Positions 41,919 to 46,386 of a stretch of DNA of 46,386 bases are shown here, piece after piece; positions within the stretch are counted from its first letter, which is position 1; every line of letters starts with the position of its first letter. A model generated the notes under the pieces. It was not told the origin of the DNA and did no database searches. It saw only the letters and a list, made by a program, of their open reading frames with translations. Source of the stretch: Holophagales bacterium UBA2201 (GTDB taxonomy: Bacteria > Acidobacteriota > Thermoanaerobaculia > UBA2201); contig DCUZ01000113.1 in NCBI GenBank assembly GCA_002327305.1, positions 5,692-52,077 on the forward strand, read 5' to 3'. Both the position numbers and the translations under genes were made by a program.

Positions 41919-44319
41919 AGACCGGTTCCCGCCGCAGGGCCTTCCCCTCGAGGAAGGGCGCGGCCCTGGGGGCCTGGCGGGCCGCCTCCAGGATCTCCTC
42001 CCTGGAGGCCGATTCGGGGACCTGGATCTGGTCCCGCAGTTTGCCGTTGACCTGCACCACCACCGTCACCGTTTCCTCCTTGGCCAGGTCGGGGCTGTAG
42101 GAGGGCCAGGGCACCTCGAGCAGGGAGGGCTCGTTGCCGAACTGCTCCCAGAGTTCCTCCGTGACGTGCGGGGCCATGGGGTGGAGGAGCTTGACGACGG
42201 TGGTGAGCACCTCGCGTTCGAGGGAGGCGCTGCGGGCGGGCCGCTCGTGATAGCGCCCGTAGGCGTTCATCAGCTCCATGATCGCCGCGATGGCGGTGTT
42301 GAAGTGGAACCGCTCATAGTCCCCCGTGACCTTCTTGATGGTCTGGTGGAGCTTCCTCGCGAGGGCGGCCTCGTCGGCGCCGTGCTCCGCCTCGCCGGCG
42401 GCCTCCGCGGCCTCCTGGGCGAACTGCCACAGCCGGTTGAGGAAGCGCGACGCCCCCAGCACCCCCTGGTCGCTCCACTCGGCGTCCTTTTCGGGGGGGC
42501 CGATGAAGAGGGTGTAGAGGCGCTCCGTGTCGGCGCCGTGGTCCCGGATGATGTCGTCGGGGGCCACCACGTTCCCCTTGCTCTTGGACATCTTTTCCAG
42601 CTTGCCGGTCACCTCGGAGTGCTTGGTGATCATCCCCTGGGTGAACAACTGCTTGAAGGGCTCCTCGAAATCGGTCATCCCCAGGTCCCTGAGGGCGTGG
42701 GTGAAGAACCGGGCGTAGAGGAGGTGGAGGATGGCATGCTCGATCCCGCCGATGTAGAGGTCCACCGGGAGCCAGGCGTTGACGAGGTCGCTGCGGAACA
42801 TCGCCCCGTCCTCGCGGGGGGTGATGTACCGGCAGAAGTACCAGGAGGAGTCCACAAAGGTGTCCATCGTGTCGGTCTCCCGCCGGGACGCCTTGCCGCA
42901 CTTCGGGCAGGGGGCGTTGAGAAACCCGGGATGGGACGCCAGGGGATTGCCGCGGCTCCCCTGGATGGCCACATCCGTGGGAAGGACGACGGGGAGGTGC
43001 TCCTCCTTCTCGGAGACCGGGCCGCAGGAGGGGCAGTAGACGATGGGGATGGGGGTGCCCCAGTAGCGCTGGCGGGAGATGAGCCAGTCGCGGATCTTGT
43101 ACCGGACCGAACCCTTCCCCTTCCCGGCGCGCTCCAGCTCGGCGGTGATCGCCCGCTTGGCCTCGTCGTTCGGCATTCCATCGAATTTCCCGGAGCGGGC
43201 GAGCGTCCCCTCCTCCGTGTAGGCGGCCGTGCCGTCGAACCCGCCGTCGCGGTGGATGACCTCGACGATGGGGATGCCGTACCGGGTGGCGAACTCAAAG
43301 TCCCGCTGGTCGTGGGCCGGGACCGACATGATGGCGCCGGTGCCGTACTCCATCAGGACGAAGTTGGCGATCCACACGGGAATGCGCCCGCCGGTCAGGG
43401 GGTGCAGGGCCTCGAACCGCGTCGGGATCCCCCATTTCTCGTCGGTGTCGTCCTGCTTGCGCAGGCGCATCTTCTGCAGTTCGGCCAGGTCCCCGGGCCG
43501 GATGAGGCGCTCGGCCAGGGGATGGTCGGGCGCGAGGGCCAGGTAGGTGGCGCCGAAGAGGGTGTCGGGCCGCGTGGTGAAGACCGTCACGGTCTCCTTC
43601 AGGTCGGGGATCTCGAAGGCGATGTCGGTCCCCTCGGAGCGGCCGATCCAGTTGCGCTGGAGGGTCACCACCCGCTCGGGCCACTGGCGGAGGCGGTCGA
43701 GGCCCTGCAGGAGCCGCTCGGCGTAGGCGGTGATGCGGAAATACCACTGTTCGAGAAGGCGCCCCTCCACCGCCGTGCCGCACCGCTCGCACCCGCCCCC
43801 CACCACCTGCTCGTTGGCCAAAACGGTGGCGCAGGAGGGGCACCAGTTGGCGTTCGCCAGGCCGCGGTAGGCCAGCCCCTTCTTGAACATCTGGATGAAG
43901 AACCACTGGTTCCAGCGGTAGTACTCGGGAACGCAGGTCATCACCTCGCGGTCCCAGTCGTACAGGACGCCCCAGGCGTGGAACTGCCGCTTCATCTCGG
44001 CGATGTTCTCCATCGTCCAGGCGTGCGGGTGCGATCCCCGCTTGAGGGCCGCGTTCTCGGCGGGGAGGCCGAAGGAGTCCCAGCCCATCGGGTTGAGGGG
44101 CCGCCGGCCCCGCATCCGGAAGTAGCGGTAGACGGCGTCGCCCAGGATGTAGTTCCGCCCGTGCCCCACGTGCAGTTTGCCCGAGGGGTAGGGGAACATC
44201 ATCAGGGTGTAGAACTTATCCGCGGGGGCGGCCGTGTTGACGGCCGCAACCCGGCGCTCCTTCCACCACCGCTGCCATTTGGGTTCAATGGCCTGGAAAT
44301 CGTACGATCTTCTGGGCAT
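41881..44319 (-). CDS. leuS: Leucyl-tRNA synthetase
   Basis: 812 residues, class Ia synthetase of usual bacterial length. FPYPSGKLHVGHGRNY holds the HIGH-type motif, followed by NPMGWDSFGLPAENAA, zinc-type CPSCATVLANEQV and CERCGT, the CP1 editing domain with TTRPDTLFGATYLALAP and the MSVPAHDQRDFEFA segment (editing Asp), DTFVDSSWYFCRY, GGIEHAILHLLYARF, and the catalytic EKMSKSKGN loop. The C-terminal VVVQVNGKLRD belongs to the anticodon/C-terminal region. It begins 3 nt after the CheY-like gene. Confidence 0.97.
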   Translation of the reverse strand: MPRRSYDFQAIEPKWQRWWKERRVAAVNTAAPADKFYTLMMFPYPSGKLHVGHGRNYILGDAVYRYFRMRGRRPLNPMGWDSFGLPAENAALKRGSHPHAWTMENIAEMKRQFHAWGVLYDWDREVMTCVPEYYRWNQWFFIQMFKKGLAYRGLANANWCPSCATVLANEQVVGGGCERCGTAVEGRLLEQWYFRITAYAERLLQGLDRLRQWPERVVTLQRNWIGRSEGTDIAFEIPDLKETVTVFTTRPDTLFGATYLALAPDHPLAERLIRPGDLAELQKMRLRKQDDTDEKWGIPTRFEALHPLTGGRIPVWIANFVLMEYGTGAIMSVPAHDQRDFEFATRYGIPIVEVIHRDGGFDGTAAYTEEGTLARSGKFDGMPNDEAKRAITAELERAGKGKGSVRYKIRDWLISRQRYWGTPIPIVYCPSCGPVSEKEEHLPVVLPTDVAIQGSRGNPLASHPGFLNAPCPKCGKASRRETDTMDTFVDSSWYFCRYITPREDGAMFRSDLVNAWLPVDLYIGGIEHAILHLLYARFFTHALRDLGMTDFEEPFKQLFTQGMITKHSEVTGKLEKMSKSKGNVVAPDDIIRDHGADTERLYTLFIGPPEKDAEWSDQGVLGASRFLNRLWQFAQEAAEAAGEAEHGADEAALARKLHQTIKKVTGDYERFHFNTAIAAIMELMNAYGRYHERPARSASLEREVLTTVVKLLHPMAPHVTEELWEQFGNEPSLLEVPWPSYSPDLAKEETVTVVVQVNGKLRDQIQVPESASREEILEAARQAPRAAPFLEGKALRREPVYVPKKLVNFVVG

Positions 44320-44322
44320 CGC

Positions 44323-44706
44323 TTATTGTCCGGCGCCGGGGACGAGGTCGTTGATGGTCTTGATGAGGTGGGACGACTGGATGGGCTTGGCGATGTAGGC
44401 GTTGGCGCCCAGGGCCAGGCCGCGCTGGCGGTCCTCGTCGGCCCCCTCGGTGGTGATGATGATGATGGGGATGGCCTTCAGGTCGGGGTTCTGCCGCACG
44501 AGGGAGACCAGCTTCAGCCCGTCCATGACGGGCATGTTGATGTCGGTGAGGATCATGTTGATCTTCTCGGAGGAGAGTTTCTTGAGGGCGTCCACCCCGT
44601 CCACGGCCTCCACGATGCGGCACCCCTTGAAGCGCTTCAGCGAGAACGAGATGAGCTGGCGCATCGTGGGGCTGTCTTCGACGACCAGGAACGTCAGGCC
44701 TTCCAT
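44323..44706 (-). CDS. CheY-like single-domain response regulator
   Basis: 127 residues, receiver domain only. Acidic residues in VVEDS, phospho-acceptor Asp in MILTDINMPVMDGL, Thr in IIITTEGA and Lys in YIAKPI are all present, so it should be phosphorylatable. No output domain. It sits between a GAF protein and leuS, with 10-nt and 3-nt gaps; it could act with the GAF protein. Chemotaxis partners are not seen here. Confidence 0.92.
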   Translation of the reverse strand: MEGLTFLVVEDSPTMRQLISFSLKRFKGCRIVEAVDGVDALKKLSSEKINMILTDINMPVMDGLKLVSLVRQNPDLKAIPIIIITTEGADEDRQRGLALGANAYIAKPIQSSHLIKTINDLVPGAGQ

Positions 44707-44716
44707 GTCTGCTCCT

Positions 44717-45562
44717 CTATCCCGAAGTGGTCAGCAGGTCCAAAAAGCTCTGGATGGTCGAAAGCTTGCGCTCCGACTGGGAATAGAGCTTGGACGCGAA
44801 AATGGCCGTGGCGGCCTGGCCGGCCAGAAGGTTGAACAACTCGTAATCGACGGCGGAGAAACTCGATTTCTGCTTGAGGAGGCTGAAGATGGCGATGACG
44901 CCGATGCAGTGCTCCTTGATCTTGAGGGGGACGACGGCGAGGGGATGCTCCAGGTCCACCCTCGCCTCGTCGGGGGCCTGGTTGACGAAATAGCTCTCCC
45001 CGGTCTTGACCACACCGCCGACGATCCCCTCCCCCACTTTGGCGGTGAGGGCCTCGATGCCGGGAAAGACGTCGGCCCCCTCGTGGCCCAGGGTCCGCAG
45101 TTCGTTCGTCTTCTCGTCGAGGAGGAGAATGGCGAAGGCCTCGGAGCCGACGAGGTTGATGACGATCTCGATGACGATCTGGAGGACCTCCTGGAAATCG
45201 AGGGTGGAATGGAGCTGGTAGGAGGCCACGTAGAGGTTGGCCAGGTTGTTGTTCTGCTCCTCCACCTCCACGTACCGGCTGGCGAAGTCCTTGTTTTCGG
45301 CCTCCACCTGCTGGTACTTTTCCATGATCTGGCGCCCCTCGGCCTCCAGTTCCTGGATCCGTTCCCGCAGCCGGGCGATCTCCTTGGTGAGGTTGCCGGT
45401 GTGCTCCGCCCCTCCCTGCCCCTCCGCGCGGGCCAGCTGGAAGCGCAGGCGCTCGTTCTCCTTGAGCAGTTCCTCGGTGAACTGCCGCCCCATGTTGTAG
45501 AGCTTGAGGAACTCCTCGCCCTTCTTCAGGAGCTGTTCGCTGGAGTCGTCCTTGTCCGGCAT
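44717..45562 (-). CDS. Coiled-coil GAF-domain protein
   Basis: 281 residues. Residues 1-110 form a long coiled coil (EEFLKLYNMGRQFTEELLKENERL, IARLRERIQELEAEGRQI; outline of residues 13-90). A GAF domain follows (about 120-265): LDFQEVLQIVIEIVINLVGSEAFAILLLD, GEGIVGGVVKTGESYFVN, HPLAVVPLKIKEHCIGVIAIF, FNLLAGQAATAI (each cited in outline). No kinase, GGDEF or phosphatase output is present, so it may act as a sensor adaptor for the CheY-like protein next to it. The ATG at 45562 has a weak AAGGGG upstream; the upstream Met at 45742 overlaps the promoter. Confidence 0.8.
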   Translation of the reverse strand: MPDKDDSSEQLLKKGEEFLKLYNMGRQFTEELLKENERLRFQLARAEGQGGAEHTGNLTKEIARLRERIQELEAEGRQIMEKYQQVEAENKDFASRYVEVEEQNNNLANLYVASYQLHSTLDFQEVLQIVIEIVINLVGSEAFAILLLDEKTNELRTLGHEGADVFPGIEALTAKVGEGIVGGVVKTGESYFVNQAPDEARVDLEHPLAVVPLKIKEHCIGVIAIFSLLKQKSSFSAVDYELFNLLAGQAATAIFASKLYSQSERKLSTIQSFLDLLTTSG

Positions 45563-45719
45563 GGGCACACCCCTTAATATCGGTTGATGGCGGGAGAGGG
45601 CCGCCCCCGGTCCCGCCCGGCGGATCCATTCCGCCTTGTCGCCCCCACCCGCAAGCGGGCGGACGGCGCCACCCGGCTTGATGGAGCGGCCCCATGGACC
45701 GCCCCCTCTGAATCGAGCA

Positions 45720-45749
45720 AATATACCATAGATAGGCCGCACAGTTCAA
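45720..45749 (-). promoter_or_regulatory. Candidate promoter of GAF-cheY-leuS-lptE
   Basis: On the minus strand TTGAAC (45744-45749), 18-bp spacer ending in TGG, TATATT (45720-45725). It gives a leader of about 150 nt. Confidence 0.45.
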
Positions 45750-45889
45750 CCCGGCCCGAAGCCGGTTTTCCCCTGGGATGCGCCTGGGGAGCCAACGGTG
45801 CGGGAAAACCGGCATGGCCCCCACCCGGTTGGCGCGGCCCCAAAGCGCGGGAGGATTTGCCGGGGGGACTAGCGGGGGGGATCCTCCCC

Positions 45890-45938
45890 GGTCTACGGAC
45901 TACGGCCTGCGGTCTGCGGTCTACGGTCTACGGTCTAC
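45890..45938. repeat. Heptad array, unit GGTCTAC
   Basis: Seven contiguous 7-bp units (GGTCTAC four times, with GGACTAC, GGCCTGC and GGTCTGC). It is the reverse complement of the GTAGNNC heptads at 1504 and 38605. Confidence 0.92.
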
Positions 45939-45985
45939 GGGACGGGAGGATCTTGCCGGGGGTACGGGGCGCGGGCAACCCTCCC

Positions 45986-46386
45986 CTACGAATCGGATTC
46001 GGATTTGGCTTTTTTGAGGCGGGCCATGGGGCAGAAGTCGGGACCGCACATGGAGCAGAAGTCCTCGCCCGTCATGGAGCGGTCCTCGAACGACTCCTGG
46101 TAGTACTCCCGCGCGCGGTCTGGATCCAGGCAGAGGGCGAACTGCTCCTCCCACCTGAAATCACGGCGGGCCTCGGCCATGGCCTTCTGCCGCCGCAGGG
46201 CCGCGGGGCGGCCGCGGGCGATGTCGGCCGAGAGGGCCGCGATCTTGAACGCCACCAGCCCCTGGCGCACGTCCTCCAGATCGGGAAGCCCCAGGTGTTC
46301 CTTGGGGGTGACATAGCAGAGCAGGGAGGCCCCGTGCCACGCGGCCAGGGAGGCGCCGATGGAGGCGGTGATGTGGTCGTAGCCGG
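45986..46386 (-). CDS. thiC: Phosphomethylpyrimidine synthase ThiC, C-terminal part
   Basis: About 133 residues; the 5' part lies beyond the window. ThiC converts aminoimidazole ribotide to HMP phosphate in thiamine synthesis. The visible part reads through GYDHITASIGASLAAWHGAS, LCYVTPKEHLGLPDLEDVRQG, FKIAALSADIARG and ends with the CxxCx4C cluster motif FCSMCGPDFCPM that holds the radical-SAM-type [4Fe-4S] cluster. A TPP riboswitch, if present, would be upstream and outside the window. Confidence 0.95.
   Translation of the reverse strand, partial: GYDHITASIGASLAAWHGASLLCYVTPKEHLGLPDLEDVRQGLVAFKIAALSADIARGRPAALRRQKAMAEARRDFRWEEQFALCLDPDRAREYYQESFEDRSMTGEDFCSMCGPDFCPMARLKKAKSESDS

Larger units (their letters stand above)
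45563..45985. other. Gap between the GAF gene and thiC
   Basis: Holds the predicted leader and promoter above, and the heptad array at 45890. No further gene or terminator stands out. Confidence 0.5.

Overview
The window looks like chromosomal DNA of a GC-rich (roughly two-thirds G+C by eye) Gram-negative bacterium. Outer-membrane biology is clear: LptE, an Mla/MCE lipid-transport set, YceI and a beta-barrel protein. Respiration is present (complete succinate dehydrogenase, isocitrate and malate dehydrogenases), as is propionate/odd-chain metabolism (methylmalonyl-CoA epimerase and MeaB). Gene content and the tandem C-terminal domains of the cupredoxin/PKD surface protein remind me of Acidobacteriota-type genomes. 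This placement is an inference; no rRNA or tRNA gene was seen.

Layout. 1-5 kb: the end of a B12-binding-type radical SAM protein, convergent plsC, then a minus-strand run (marR, meaB, mce, two unknown genes, maf). 5-13 kb: ffh, a 3-methyladenine glycosylase divergent from a sugar-nucleotide epimerase, a SpoIIE-type phosphatase, ornithine aminotransferase and a membrane phosphotransferase/sulfatase-like protein. 13-22 kb: icd-mdh, a lower-GC two-gene island, then sdhA-C-D-B plus an aldehyde dehydrogenase. 22-29 kb: dnaB directly followed by mlaE, mlaF and an unusual MCE protein with a beta-rich C-terminus, then a MacB-like ABC system and a lycopene-cyclase-like membrane protein. 29.5-31.3 kb: the classic rpsP-khpA-rimM-trmD operon. 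31-38.6 kb: SpoU methyltransferase, orphan iorB, YceI plus barrel protein, cupredoxin-PKD protein, Ycf46-like AAA ATPase. 38.6-41.4 kb: repeat clusters bracketing a response-regulator/GGDEF gene and a thioesterase. 41.4-46.4 kb: GAF-CheY-leuS-lptE, and the end of thiC.

Three structural signals run across the window and are not explained by the genes. (1) Intergenic arrays in which the repeat unit is always 7 bp, although the unit sequence differs from locus to locus. (2) A family of perfect hairpins with different stems but the same GTAG tetranucleotide at the foot of the stem, the layout of REP/RAYT elements; three of these hairpins plus heptad arrays make up a 239-277 bp composite repeat. 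(3) Ten genes whose -10 box lies only 6-10 nt before the start codon, which predicts leaderless mRNAs, while many downstream or leadered genes have strong AGGAGG sites. These, together with the MCE-barrel fusion, are the most promising leads.
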